DNA of 64,000 bases from Affinundibacterium flavidum (lineage in GTDB: Bacteria; Pseudomonadota; Gammaproteobacteria; Burkholderiales; Burkholderiaceae_D): NCBI RefSeq assembly GCF_014284175.1, contig NZ_JACOGA010000003.1, forward strand, positions 291,115 to 355,114, given 5' to 3'. Below, in pieces: positions 45,119 through 54,451 of this stretch; position 1 is the first letter of the stretch; each line of letters starts with the position of its first letter. Position numbers and translations under genes: made by a program. The notes below the pieces were generated by a model. The model saw nothing but the letters and a program-made list of their open reading frames with translations, ran no database searches and was not told the origin of the DNA.

Positions 45119-46288
45119 TTAAGCTTGACCGGCAGCAGCGGCAACAACCTTCTGCGCCGCTTCTTCCATCGTGTCTGCAGCGATGATAGGCAAACCAGAG
45201 TCAGCCAGCATTTGCTTGCCGATTTCTTCGTTGGTACCTTTCATACGTACCACCAAAGGTACTTGCAAGGACACTGCTTTAGATGCAGTGATCACGCCTT
45301 CAGCGATCACGTCACAACGCATAATGCCGCCGAAAATATTGACCAAGATTGCTTTCAAGCCTGGATTTTTCAACATGATCTTGAATGCTTCAGTGACTTT
45401 TTCTGCAGTCGCGCCACCACCTACGTCCAAGAAGTTAGCTGGCTCACCGCCGAACAACTTAATGGTATCCATCGTTGCCATCGCCAAACCTGCACCGTTC
45501 ACCAAGCAACCAATGTTGCCGTCGAGGGAGATGTAAGCCAGGTCAAATTTAGATGCTTCGATTTCGGCTGGATCTTCTTCATCCAGATCGCGGTACGCAA
45601 CGATTTCTGGTTGACGGAATAGGGAGTTCGCGTCGAAGTTAAATTTCGCATCGAGCGCGATAACTTTGCCCGAGCCAGTCAAGATCAAAGGATTGATTTC
45701 AGCTAAGGAGCAATCTGTTTCCATGAAAGCTTTGTACAAGCCTTTCAACTGAACACGTGCGTCTTCGATAGAGCCTTCTGGCACACCGATTTTACGGGAG
45801 ATGTCATCTGCTTCAGCATCTTGCAAACCAGCAGTTGGATCGATCGCGATAGAGTGAATCAATTCTGGATGAGATTCAGCCACTTCTTCAATGTCCATAC
45901 CGCCTTCAGAAGACGCCATCAACACCACGCGTTGGCTGATACGGTCAGTGACCATACTTACGTACAGTTCTTTTTTGATGTCAGCGCCTTCTTCGATCAA
46001 TAAGCGACGAACTTTTTGACCTTCAGGGCTAGTTTGATGCGTGATCAATTGCATGCCCATGATTGCTTCCGCATATTCACGTACTTGCTCCATGGATTTA
46101 GCGACTTTAACGCCACCACCTTTACCACGGCCACCGGCGTGAATTTGTGCTTTGACTACCCATACTGGACCGCCTAAAGTTTCAGCAGCTTTGACTGCTT
46201 CTTCAACGGACATGCATGGGATACCGCGCGGTACGGTCACTCCGTATTTACGGAGGATTTCTTTACCCTGATACTCATGGATTTTCAT
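45119..46288 (-). CDS. sucC: Succinyl-CoA ligase, beta subunit
   Basis: An ATP-grasp subunit of 389 residues that binds nucleotide and succinate. Motifs include [60 protein letters not shown] metal site, and [27 protein letters not shown] site precedes the ATG. The opposite strand is open over 425 codons across sucC and sucD, a codon-bias artefact. Confidence 0.97.
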   Translation of the reverse strand: MKIHEYQGKEILRKYGVTVPRGIPCMSVEEAVKAAETLGGPVWVVKAQIHAGGRGKGGGVKVAKSMEQVREYAEAIMGMQLITHQTSPEGQKVRRLLIEEGADIKKELYVSMVTDRISQRVVLMASSEGGMDIEEVAESHPELIHSIAIDPTAGLQDAEADDISRKIGVPEGSIEDARVQLKGLYKAFMETDCSLAEINPLILTGSGKVIALDAKFNFDANSLFRQPEIVAYRDLDEEDPAEIEASKFDLAYISLDGNIGCLVNGAGLAMATMDTIKLFGGEPANFLDVGGGATAEKVTEAFKIMLKNPGLKAILVNIFGGIMRCDVIAEGVITASKAVSLQVPLVVRMKGTNEEIGKQMLADSGLPIIAADTMEEAAQKVVAAAAGQA

Positions 46289-46462
46289 ACGACTTCCCTT
46301 CAGACACTGAGGTATTAGTTAAAAAGTAAAACAAAAAAAACGGAATTCTATAAACACTGTACAGCATGGAACATTCGAATATTCATTAAGTCAGCAATAC
46401 AAAACCGCTAGCCCAAACAAAAAAACGCAACAACCGAATTGGATGTCACGTTCATTTAGCAA

Positions 46463-46696
46463 TTACTTGAGAGCTTCGGAAAATTTTGTTTGCATCAACT
46501 TAATACGAGCAAAAACACGATCCGCTTGACCACAATTCAACTCTTCCAAGTAGGTAACATCTACTTGGAGAAGGAAATCAGACCCGAATAAGGGGGTAGA
46601 AAAAGTCATCAATTTAAAAAAGGCATCATGCCTGCTGGCGGCAATTCGAATATAAAAAGCCACAATTGCGTGCGTGTTCGCAGCTTCTACGATCAC
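46463..46696 (-). CDS. Doubtful small ORF, 77 aa, between recX and sucC
   Basis: The frame starts with GTG, lacks a good ribosome site and has no recognisable domain. The end (YLEELNCGQADRVFARIKLM) could be part of a real protein. It lies in the 46289-46902 stretch that otherwise holds only AT-rich sequence; in related genomes a small unknown gene often lies between recX and sucC. I cannot decide whether it is expressed. Confidence 0.25.
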   Translation of the reverse strand: MIVEAANTHAIVAFYIRIAASRHDAFFKLMTFSTPLFGSDFLLQVDVTYLEELNCGQADRVFARIKLMQTKFSEALK

Positions 46697-46902
46697 AGCC
46701 GCTCTTGCGGCATTGCAAAAAACCTGTGGATTCTAGCACAGCTAAAGCATGATTTCTATTTTTTGGTTAGGCCAATTTAATAGAACCAGTACTTAAAAAT
46801 ACCAATTTTCACAAGTTTCAACGAGATATTGTGCTTACTCAAATGGCTTAAATTGAATGACGGTCACAGAAAATGCTTTTTTCATAGCAGGAAAGCAAGA
46901 AT

Positions 46903-47361
46903 CTACTCTTGGTCTACGTCACGAGATTGACGCAGTGCATGACTAATTGCGCGACTAGAAAATCCTCGTTGCGCCAAGAACTGCATTTGTTTAGCCTTTT
47001 CGCGTTGATCGACTGGTGATTCTCTGAATTTGCGCCATAAAACATCCACGGCTCTCTGCATTTCGGTTTCTTGCAATTCAAGTTTGATGTCAGTTAAATC
47101 GTCTTTACTCAAATTATGACTTTGCAACTCAGCCAATATTTTTTGATTCCCAAAGCGCCCCTGACGCTTATGCACCAATGACTCTGAAAAGCGTTGATCG
47201 GATAAGAATTTTGACTCTTCCAGCCAATTCAATAAGGTATTCAACTCGTCTACTTCCTCAACATAAGGAGAAAGCTTGCGAGCAAGTTCAATACGACTGT
47301 GCTCACGCATAGAAAGAAAGCGCAAAGCACGCGCTTTTAGGCTCAGCTTGGGTCTGATCAT
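46903..47361 (-). CDS. recX: Regulatory protein RecX
   Basis: RecX caps and inhibits RecA filaments. The 152-residue protein is a string of three-helix repeats (ALRFLSMREHSRIELARKL, WLEESKFLSDQRFSESLVHK, AQRGFSSRAISHALRQ), the standard RecX pattern. It lies 247 bases downstream of recA on the same strand, with a terminator-like hairpin between, so its level may depend on read-through. Confidence 0.92.
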   Translation of the reverse strand: MIRPKLSLKARALRFLSMREHSRIELARKLSPYVEEVDELNTLLNWLEESKFLSDQRFSESLVHKRQGRFGNQKILAELQSHNLSKDDLTDIKLELQETEMQRAVDVLWRKFRESPVDQREKAKQMQFLAQRGFSSRAISHALRQSRDVDQE

Positions 47362-47479
47362 TGATGGAAATTAAAAACCAAATAGGTTAAGCCATTAAAC
47401 TGAAAATACAACTTACCACCTTCTACTTACAACTAATAGCCAGCAAGTGGAAAACAAAAAAAACAAATAAGAACAAAAA

Positions 47480-47512
47480 AAGTCGACTACCTGTTACCAA
47501 GTAAATCGACTT
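47480..47512 (-). terminator. Probable recA terminator
   Basis: On the minus strand, arms AAGTCGA and TCGACTT (7 pairs, extended by further imperfect pairing inside) are followed by a run of T. It lies about 100 bases after the recA stop and before recX, as in many proteobacteria where partial termination limits recX expression. Confidence 0.75.
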
Positions 47513-47608
47513 AAGACTACCGTGATCAGTACTAGGGCTCAGAATATATTCCAACAGCCTCTAAATCAGGCTCAATATTCTTCAAAATATCCAGAGCCTG
47601 CCATCTAT

Positions 47609-48646
47609 CTATTCTGCTGCGAGTGCTGGCAACAATGGCACGCCTAATTGCTCACGCACTTTGTTTTCAATTTCGTGTGCCAATGCTGGGCGCTCGATCA
47701 AGAAATTACGTGCATTATCTTTGCCTTGACCAATTTTTTCGCCGTTATAGCTATACCAAGAACCCGATTTTTCAACGATCTTGCAATCAGCGCCCAAATC
47801 CAGAATTTCACCTTCGCGTGAAGTGCCTGCGCCATACAGAATATCGAAGTGCGCTTCTTTGAATGGTGGCGCGACTTTATTCTTTACGACTTTCACTTTA
47901 GTTTCGTTACCAATCACTTCATCGCCAGCTTTAATTGAACCAGTGCGACGAATATCTAAACGTACAGAAGCGTAGAATTTGAGTGCATTTCCACCAGTTG
48001 TGGTTTCAGGGCTACCAAACATCACACCAATTTTCATACGAATCTGATTAATGAAAATCACGGTTGTGTTAGTACGATTGATGCTGCCGGTTAATTTACG
48101 CAATGCCTGTGACATCAAACGCGCCTGCAAGCCAGGTAAAGAATCCCCCATATCGCCTTCAATTTCAGCTTTTGGTGTCAGTGCAGCAACCGAGTCGATA
48201 ACGATCAAATCAACACTACCAGAGCGTACCAAAGCATCTGTAATTTCTAAGGCTTGTTCTCCTGTATCTGGCTGAGAAATCAGCAGGTCATTCAGATTTA
48301 CACCTAATTTTTGCGCATAGCCAACATCGAGAGCATGTTCCGCATCGATAAACGCACAAGTGCCACCCAGCTTTTGCATTTCCGCAATAACCTGCAAAGT
48401 CATTGTCGTCTTACCTGAAGACTCTGGGCCGTAAATTTCGATCACGCGGCCACGTGGCAAGCCACCAACACCAAGAGCGATATCCAAGCCCAAAGAGCCT
48501 GTAGACACCACCTGTACTTCTTCAACTGTTGCACCATCCGCTAAGCGCATGATGGAACCTTTACCAAATTGCTTTTCAATTTGCGCTAGCGCGGCAGCCA
48601 ATGCTTTACTTTTATCGTTGCCGTTATCAGATTTTCTATCGTCCAT
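47609..48646 (-). CDS. recA: Recombinase RecA
   Basis: RecA forms filaments on single-stranded DNA for strand exchange and SOS induction. With the start at 48646 (GAGAG upstream) it has 345 residues, opening [20 protein letters not shown]; the frame runs 20 codons further up without support. Walker A is in [20 protein letters not shown], the make-ATP-work/L1 region in [20 protein letters not shown], and [16 protein letters not shown] precedes L2. A LexA box lies at 48717-48736. Confidence 0.97.
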   Translation of the reverse strand: MDDRKSDNGNDKSKALAAALAQIEKQFGKGSIMRLADGATVEEVQVVSTGSLGLDIALGVGGLPRGRVIEIYGPESSGKTTMTLQVIAEMQKLGGTCAFIDAEHALDVGYAQKLGVNLNDLLISQPDTGEQALEITDALVRSGSVDLIVIDSVAALTPKAEIEGDMGDSLPGLQARLMSQALRKLTGSINRTNTTVIFINQIRMKIGVMFGSPETTTGGNALKFYASVRLDIRRTGSIKAGDEVIGNETKVKVVKNKVAPPFKEAHFDILYGAGTSREGEILDLGADCKIVEKSGSWYSYNGEKIGQGKDNARNFLIERPALAHEIENKVREQLGVPLLPALAAE

Positions 48647-48716
48647 AATTTCTCTCAGGTAAATGCAATTGACTACAATTTTTATGAATTTGCAGCTCCA
48701 AACCACTGCATGTCGA

Positions 48717-48736
48717 CACTGTATAAAAAATCAGTA
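48717..48736 (-). promoter_or_regulatory. LexA (SOS) box upstream of recA
   Basis: On the minus strand the sequence is TACTGATTTTTTATACAGTG, which keeps the CTG-N10-CAG core of the proteobacterial LexA operator. It lies about 70 bases upstream of the recA start, the normal place. Repressed by LexA and relieved on DNA damage, by family knowledge. Confidence 0.85.
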
Positions 48737-48922
48737 GTTTGTGCAAGCATCTTTTGAAAATTTTTTTCAACGTTGGATTTTGATCGATATTTGCATTTCA
48801 GATAATTTTACCTGCTTATGCTTTCGCACTGCGCTGAACACCTACCCAAGTTAGATAAATCAAATAGGTAAAGAAAATACAGATCATGATGTTAATATTG
48901 CTATTTTATTCCAAGCGCACTT

Positions 48923-49921
48923 ATGCAAGCATATGACGGATTTGTCTCAGAAGAACGTTCATTTATTCGCGGAGAACCAGTTGATTCATCGACACTCGAT
49001 TCTCTAAGAAACTGGTATCCGATCACATTTTGCCATCAGAGTAATGAACTCTATTGGCGCGATATGGGACAGCAGAGATTTGTTGAATCGTTCTTTCAAA
49101 ATAGCCTGAACACTCAGCCACGCGATCAAAGACGCGTTTGCAGAACTCCGGTGAGCGCCTTATCTCAATTCACTGAATGCGTCGCCCCTACCGCGTTTAT
49201 CTTTCACGTTTCACGTTGCGGTTCTACGTTGTTGACGCAGATGTTCAGTCATTTAGCACAGTGCATAGTATTGTCCGAACCTCCAGTGATCGATGCGTTT
49301 TTCCGTGTTTATTCGGAAAATTCTCCGGAAAGCATTCTTATTTTTCAACAACTTATTGCAGCCTTGGGTCAACGGAGGGCTGGCGAAGAAAAGCATTTCA
49401 TCGTTAAATTTGACAGCTGGCATATCAGCCGGTTGGCCTTTATTCGCAAAGCGTTTCCACAAACGCCGCTGCTCTTTTTATATAGAGATCCGCAGCAAGT
49501 TCTGGCATCCCACCAGCGCCAACGCGGACCACAAATGATTCCAGGCTTTGTGAATTTAGGAAATATTTGTGCGGATCTTACTGACTTAATGCCAGGTGAT
49601 TTAGATGGCTACTGCTTGCGCGTCTTAGATCAGTTTTATACTTGTGCGATTTCTCACCATCTAGAACACGATTTACGACTCTTGAACTATCATGAATTGC
49701 CTGCATTAGTATGGGAGTCTCTGTTGTCCCAACTAAATCTGTCACTGACATTAGAAGAGCTCGAACAAGTTAAGGCGCGTTCACAATATCATTCCAAACA
49801 TCCTCAGCAAAATTTTCTGGGAGACCCGCAAGCACATGTAAAACATGCGTGTTCAGACAAAACGGAAAAGCTATACCTACAGTTAGAAAAATTACGTCAG
49901 CAAGCTAACTCTACAAAATAA
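48923..49921 (+). CDS. Sulfotransferase-like P-loop protein
   Basis: A 332-residue soluble protein. The PAPS-binding loop is FIFHVSRCGSTLLTQMFSHL (about 92-111), followed by LSEPPVIDAFF and KFDSWHISRLAFIRKAFPQT, then the 3'-phosphate site LFLYRDPQQVLASHQRQRG. The C-terminal part is helical. This pattern fits bacterial sulfotransferase-family proteins, some of which transfer sulfate to lipids, sugars or peptides; others have no proven activity. No PAPS-synthesis genes or carbohydrate genes are adjacent. It stands alone, divergent from recA. Confidence 0.8.
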   Translation: MQAYDGFVSEERSFIRGEPVDSSTLDSLRNWYPITFCHQSNELYWRDMGQQRFVESFFQNSLNTQPRDQRRVCRTPVSALSQFTECVAPTAFIFHVSRCGSTLLTQMFSHLAQCIVLSEPPVIDAFFRVYSENSPESILIFQQLIAALGQRRAGEEKHFIVKFDSWHISRLAFIRKAFPQTPLLFLYRDPQQVLASHQRQRGPQMIPGFVNLGNICADLTDLMPGDLDGYCLRVLDQFYTCAISHHLEHDLRLLNYHELPALVWESLLSQLNLSLTLEELEQVKARSQYHSKHPQQNFLGDPQAHVKHACSDKTEKLYLQLEKLRQQANSTK

Positions 49922-50174
49922 AGCTCGTACCGATTAGCACTACGACGGAATCGATCATAACAAATCGCCTGTTTTTTTCAGACTAAACCACGCAAAATTT
50001 CTCGCTCACTGTGATCAGTTAGGGTCGCAATGCTCACGACGATGCCGCTGATGGACAGAAAAATATCCACCGATTACAAGCATCGGCTAAGACATATAGT
50101 GCATATTCACTTTTGCTCTTGTCTATTCTACGAGATGCTCAATCATGCGCGCTATGCACATAGGCATTTAGGCT

Positions 50175-50609
50175 TCAAGGCTTCAAGTAAGCATAGCCTT
50201 CATGAATCTGTAATCGAGCGACCTCCGCCACACCCGAAGGCACGATGCTAGCTTCGGACAGGACATGCGATTTATCTATTTTTCGGCCTATCAAAGTGTT
50301 ATTACATACACGAAACTCGACTTTGCGTGCAGCCAATTCCTGTACAAGAACGTCGTATGGATTGCCATTTTTGTCGCTTGCTCCAAGCAACAAAAAATCA
50401 ATTCCCGCACCGTGTGTCACAAACACGATCTTGGCTTTTGGGCTTTGTTCTAGATGATTACGGGCATTGCGCAAACCAGCTGCGGCATTTGCGCTGTCAC
50501 TGATGTGATAAATAACTTTTTCTTCACGTTCAGCAGCAAACCCCGACATCATGAAAAAAGACACCGCAAATAACAATGCTACGTTGATGCATTTAAGGTA
50601 GATTTTCAT
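50175..50609 (-). CDS. Secreted DsrE-family protein
   Basis: A 144-residue protein with a signal peptide (VALLFAVSFFMMSGFAAERE) and a DsrE/DsrF-like domain: VIYHISDSANAAAGLRNARN, AKIVFVTHGAGIDFLL, VLVQELAARKVEFRVCNNTL, then VPSGVAEVARLQIHEGYAYL. Cytoplasmic relatives move sulfur on a conserved Cys; this exported subfamily keeps a Cys in RVCNNTL but its role is unclear. The gap 49922-50174 before it contains no gene. Confidence 0.85.
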   Translation of the reverse strand: MKIYLKCINVALLFAVSFFMMSGFAAEREEKVIYHISDSANAAAGLRNARNHLEQSPKAKIVFVTHGAGIDFLLLGASDKNGNPYDVLVQELAARKVEFRVCNNTLIGRKIDKSHVLSEASIVPSGVAEVARLQIHEGYAYLKP

Positions 50610-50934
50610 ATTTATTTTCCAAAAAATTGATTATTTGTCTTTGTCTGATCTGTCCTGATCCGACGGCTGAAGGTAATGAGGCAGAGTCTTAGCAAAGCAT
50701 CGACGTAGTGTTGAAACTTCGTATAGTCCAGCTCTTTATTCGCGCATAAAAACGAGGTACACGGACGATGTATCTCGTTGATAGACCTTGGTATATTTTC
50801 GGATATCAACGATTAATTTATTTCTAAAATCAATCACTTGCGTCAATATTGCACTCACAAGGGGGTTCTCCCACACAAGATTATCCCTTCGATTCCCCTG
50901 CGCGAGCAGTGCTCGATTTTCTTCGCCAAAAAAA
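50610..50934. other. Intergenic region upstream of the DsrE gene, no supported gene
   Basis: About 325 bases between the DsrE start and the tRNA-Glu terminator. A minus-strand open frame at 50612-50809 (with KELDYTKFQHYVDALLRLC) reads like protein but has no ribosome site and no recognised domain. Nothing else stands out. Confidence 0.5.
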
Positions 50935-50966
50935 AAAGCCGCTAAGTATTTAAACTTAGCGGCTTT
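50935..50966 (-). terminator. Terminator after tRNA-Glu
   Basis: A 12-pair stem AAAGCCGCTAAG/CTTAGCGGCTTT with an 8-base loop; on the minus strand it is followed by at least nine T. It begins three bases beyond the tRNA-Glu 3' end. Confidence 0.92.
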
Positions 50967-50969
50967 AAC

Positions 50970-51045
50970 TGGCGTCCCCAAGGGGATTCGAACCCCTGTA
51001 CTCACCGTGAAAGGGTGATGTCCTAGGCCTCTAGACGATGGGGAC
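50970..51045 (-). tRNA. tRNA-Glu (anticodon TTC)
   Basis: A 76-base cloverleaf including encoded CCA. The acceptor GTCCCC pairs with GGGGAC, the anticodon loop is CTTTCAC, and the T arm carries GGTTCGAATCCC. Nearly identical to E. coli tRNA-Glu by memory. It is downstream of tRNA-Ala and gltX on the same strand. Confidence 0.97.
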
Positions 51046-51223
51046 ATAAAATCTGTCCGTATTACTGACCTTTTTTACTGCTTTTTACTTGATTTTTTCG
51101 CTTCGTTATTTACGTTTTCGATCAAGTAAGACCAAGATTATATACTCAACTTCTTCATTCTGGCAAGCACTTTTCTTAAACTTCTAAAAAAATACTTTGT
51201 TGATTTGAGCTATAAACCGATCG

Positions 51224-51299
<76 letters not shown>

Positions 51300-51397
51300 G
51301 CACAAAACAGAAACGGGAGTATAGCAAGTTTCGACTTTGCTTGTAAAGCTTAAACGCTTGACAAACTATTCGCTCATTCCGTATTGAACCGGAATGA

Positions 51398-52816
51398 TCA
51401 AGCTTTGGCGAGGCGCTCTAACACGACTTCGCGACCAAACAATTCAATCACCGCGTCAATCGATGGCGTCTGTAATTGACCGGTCAACAGCAAACGCAGA
51501 GGCATCGCGAGTTGCGGCATTTTTAAACTATGCTTTGCTAAAGTTTCTTTCATCATTGCTGAAATCGCTGCTTTATTCCACTCGACGCTAGCGCAAGCTT
51601 GTGTGAACTCTTGCAAAGCCGGCTTGATCGCATCGGTAATATGCTGCGCCACTAAAGCTGCATCAGGGGTCGGTTGGCGATAAAACAGCATCGCAGACTG
51701 CGCCAATTCCACCGTGGTATTCGTACGTTCTTTGAGCAATGCGATGACGGCAGCTAGTGCAGGCGCCCCTTCAAATTGCGCATCGAGTTTTTCCATATCA
51801 GCACGGATTAAATCGGCTAAGCGTTGATTGTCCGCTGCCTTGATATAGTGATTGTTCAACCATGCGAGCTTTTCTGGATTAAATTGTGCCGCCGAACCAG
51901 ACAAATGCGTGAGATCGAACCAACTGATCATTTGCTCCATACTGAAAACTTCGTCGTCACCATGGCTCCAACCTAATCGTGCCAAATAATTCAACAAAGC
52001 TTCTGGCAAATATCCCTTGTCCAGATAATCCATCACACTAACGGCGTCACGACGCTTAGAAAGTTTCTGGCCATCCGTACCGAGAATCATAGGCACATGT
52101 CCATAAAATGGCAAAGGCGCACCCAAGGCATTCAGAATGTTAATCTGACGTGGTGTATTGTTCACATGATCATCGCCGCGAATCACGTGCGTGATTTGCA
52201 TATCGCTATCATCGACCGCCACACAGAAATTATAAGTAGGCGTGCCATCTGGGCGGGCAATCACCAAGTCATCCAATTCGCGGTTTGAAATCGTGATCGT
52301 ACCTTTGACAACGTCGTTCCAACTAACTTCGCCATCAAGTGGATTTTTGAATCGAATCACAGGTTTGCGATCTGCAGGAATTGCCGGCAAAGTCTTTCCA
52401 GACTCTGGACGCCAAGTGCCATCGTAGCGCGGCTTTTCACCGGCAGCACGCTGACGCTCACGCATCGCTTCAACTTCATCTGTCGAGCAATAACAATGAT
52501 AGGCTGTACCATCGACCAGCATTTTTGCCAGCACTTCGGTATAACGATCCATACGTTTCATTTGATAATATGGACCTTCGTCATGCTGCAAATTTAGCCA
52601 GTTCATACCGTCCAAAATTGCCTGTACTGCTTCTGGCGTGGAGCGCTCTACATCGGTATCTTCAATCCTTAAGACGAAGGTGCCGCCAAAATGGCGTGCA
52701 AATGCCCAGCTAAATAAAGCAGTGCGCGCACCGCCGACGTGAAGATAGCCAGTAGGACTAGGCGCAAAACGCGTGCGCACCGGTGTGGTAGGAGTAGGTA
52801 AATGAGAAGCAGTCAT
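51398..52816 (-). CDS. gltX: Glutamyl-tRNA synthetase
   Basis: A class I synthetase of 472 residues that charges tRNA-Glu. The HIGH-type motif is in [20 protein letters not shown] (about 15-34) and the KMSKS-type motif in [36 protein letters not shown] and [23 protein letters not shown] segments of the catalytic core are also present. The C-terminal half is the helical anticodon-binding domain. Its substrate tRNA gene lies about 350 bases downstream on the same strand. Confidence 0.96.
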   Translation of the reverse strand: MTASHLPTPTTPVRTRFAPSPTGYLHVGGARTALFSWAFARHFGGTFVLRIEDTDVERSTPEAVQAILDGMNWLNLQHDEGPYYQMKRMDRYTEVLAKMLVDGTAYHCYCSTDEVEAMRERQRAAGEKPRYDGTWRPESGKTLPAIPADRKPVIRFKNPLDGEVSWNDVVKGTITISNRELDDLVIARPDGTPTYNFCVAVDDSDMQITHVIRGDDHVNNTPRQINILNALGAPLPFYGHVPMILGTDGQKLSKRRDAVSVMDYLDKGYLPEALLNYLARLGWSHGDDEVFSMEQMISWFDLTHLSGSAAQFNPEKLAWLNNHYIKAADNQRLADLIRADMEKLDAQFEGAPALAAVIALLKERTNTTVELAQSAMLFYRQPTPDAALVAQHITDAIKPALQEFTQACASVEWNKAAISAMMKETLAKHSLKMPQLAMPLRLLLTGQLQTPSIDAVIELFGREVVLERLAKA

Positions 52817-52972
52817 GGATACAGGGCGAATTTCAATTTAAGCAATAACGAGAATAAAAATCGTCAAAACTATTCTTCAATGAAAGGGTCGCGCAAAAGT
52901 AAGTAAATTAAAAACGCTATTTTACCGCCTTAACACCTGAGAAGATACCTAGCACCACTTCGCAATGTTAGT

Positions 52973-53953
52973 ATGACAAACGCGCCTATCATCTTGCCTA
53001 ATTCGTCACATGTAATTCATCAGCAATTTTCTGCAATCGTGAACCAACTTCATACCTCCCCACTCGTCGTCGCTCCGGCGCTAGCTACACGTAATGGCAT
53101 TAGCCCAAGCTATATCTGGCTACCCGAAGGCCAGTGGGAAAATGCTTTAGCGTTTTTGTCCCAACAATTTCCATACATTCACGCCGACATCTGGCGTAGG
53201 CGCATGGAAAAATTGGAGGTTCGCGACGCTGATGGCAATTGCTTGCAAGCAGATAGTCAAGTAAAGCGCGGCATGTGTATTTATTATTATCGCGAAATTG
53301 AAAATGAAGTCGCGATTCCATTCCAAGAAAAAATACTGTTTGAAGACGAGCATTTATTAATTGTCGATAAACCGCATTTTTTGCCAGTGACGCCTGGCGG
53401 TCAATATTTGCGCGAGACTTTATTAACAAGACTAAAAGCCAGTACCGGTATCGATCATCTGACTCCCTTGCATCGCTTAGATAGAGAAACTGCGGGAGTC
53501 ATTTTATTTTCCAAACAAATTCAAAGTCGCGGTGCCTATCAAAGTTTGTTTCAAATGCGCCAGATCGAAAAAACCTATCACGCACTGGCTGCGCATTTGC
53601 CACAGCAAACTTTCCCTTATCGCAAAACAAGCCGCATGGAGGAAAGCGATCGCTTCTTTATCATGCATGAAGTTGCAGGCACAGCGAATAGCGAAACATT
53701 CATCAGCGTACTAGAACGACGTGAAGAAATTGATTTATATCAATTACAGCCACACACTGGTAAAAAGCATCAACTACGACTGCACATGGCGAGCTTGGGA
53801 GCGCCTATATTGAATGATCAGTTTTATCCGGTTGCCCTGCCCGTTGGCAGTGATGACTACAATCGACCATTGAAATTACTGGCAAAATCCATCAGTTTTA
53901 TCGATCCTATCAGTCACAAAAAAAGAGAATTTAATAGTGAGCAAAATCTTTAG
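52973..53953 (+). CDS. RluA-family RNA pseudouridine synthase
   Basis: A 326-residue enzyme that isomerises uridine in RNA. The catalytic Asp is in LTPLHRLDRETAGVILFSKQ (about 160-180), followed by the YQSLFQMRQIEKTYHALAA block and the TGKKHQLRLHMASLGAPILN motif near the end. The N-terminal 100 residues lack a clear S4 domain and contain WIWLPEGQWEN-like sequence typical of a betaproteobacterial subgroup. The target RNA (rRNA or tRNA) is not known. It is divergent from gltX. Confidence 0.9.
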   Translation: MTNAPIILPNSSHVIHQQFSAIVNQLHTSPLVVAPALATRNGISPSYIWLPEGQWENALAFLSQQFPYIHADIWRRRMEKLEVRDADGNCLQADSQVKRGMCIYYYREIENEVAIPFQEKILFEDEHLLIVDKPHFLPVTPGGQYLRETLLTRLKASTGIDHLTPLHRLDRETAGVILFSKQIQSRGAYQSLFQMRQIEKTYHALAAHLPQQTFPYRKTSRMEESDRFFIMHEVAGTANSETFISVLERREEIDLYQLQPHTGKKHQLRLHMASLGAPILNDQFYPVALPVGSDDYNRPLKLLAKSISFIDPISHKKREFNSEQNL

Positions 53954-54049
53954 GACTGCTTTGAACTTAGCCACATTCGATAATGACGCTGATCAAATTA
54001 CTAGCAGGCGGTTGACAAGAATCGCAGCCCGAAGTATTATCTCGCTTCT

Positions 54050-54126
54050 CGGAGTGTAGCGCAGCCCGGTAGCGCACCTGGTTTGGGACCAGGGGGTCCA
54101 AGGTTCGAATCCTTGTACTCCGACCA
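54050..54126 (+). tRNA. tRNA-Pro (anticodon TGG), copy 1
   Basis: A 77-base cloverleaf with encoded CCA. Acceptor CGGAGTG pairs with the 3' side ending TACTCCG; anticodon stem CCTGG/CCAGG encloses TTTGGGA, giving TGG. Identical to the copy at 54222. Confidence 0.97.
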
Positions 54127-54134
54127 AATTTGAA

Positions 54135-54158
54135 GGATCGTTGAGAAATCGACGATCC
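54135..54158 (+). terminator. Terminator of tRNA-Pro copy 1
   Basis: Stem GGATCGT/ACGATCC around TGAGAAATCG, followed by TTTTT, starting eight bases after the tRNA. Confidence 0.9.
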
Positions 54159-54221
54159 TTTTTAGTTTCACCAATTACAGTAAATGATATCGCAGATGAT
54201 TTTTCATTTGCTAGCAGTTTT

Positions 54222-54298
54222 CGGAGTGTAGCGCAGCCCGGTAGCGCACCTGGTTTGGGACCAGGGGGTCCAAGGTTCGAATCCTTGTACTCCGACCA
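54222..54298 (+). tRNA. tRNA-Pro (anticodon TGG), copy 2
   Basis: Same 77 bases as copy 1, including the encoded CCA. The two genes are 95 bases apart and each has its own terminator. Confidence 0.97.
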
Positions 54299-54304
54299 AG
54301 TTTA

Positions 54305-54330
54305 AGCCTCGTTGAGAAATCGGCGAGGCT
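54305..54330 (+). terminator. Terminator of tRNA-Pro copy 2
   Basis: Stem AGCCTCG/CGAGGCT around TTGAGAAATCGG, followed by a T-run. The loop matches that of copy 1 while the stem differs by paired changes. Confidence 0.9.
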
Positions 54331-54451
54331 TTTTTTGTTTGGATGTCGAGTTGGCTAATTTTGATATTAGCTGATTTGAAATCGACTTATGAAGTCGACT
54401 TATATTAAGCAGGCTTATTTTAAGATTGTCGGCTAAATTATTAAGTGCAAC

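Noticed and set aside
44345..45622. A 425-codon open frame on the plus strand
   Set aside because: It is antisense to sucD and sucC, whose identity is certain; its composition (many Cys, His, Arg, Thr) is that of a codon-bias shadow.
46289..46902. A possible DUF2889 gene expected between recX and sucC
   Set aside because: I compared the open frames here with the pattern I remember for that family and found no match; only a doubtful 77-codon frame remains.
50736..51047. A 103-codon minus-strand frame
   Set aside because: It runs through the tRNA-Glu gene and its terminator.
54050..54298. Tandem repeat or CRISPR-like array
   Set aside because: The two 77-base repeats are complete tRNA-Pro genes with cloverleaf folds, not CRISPR repeats.
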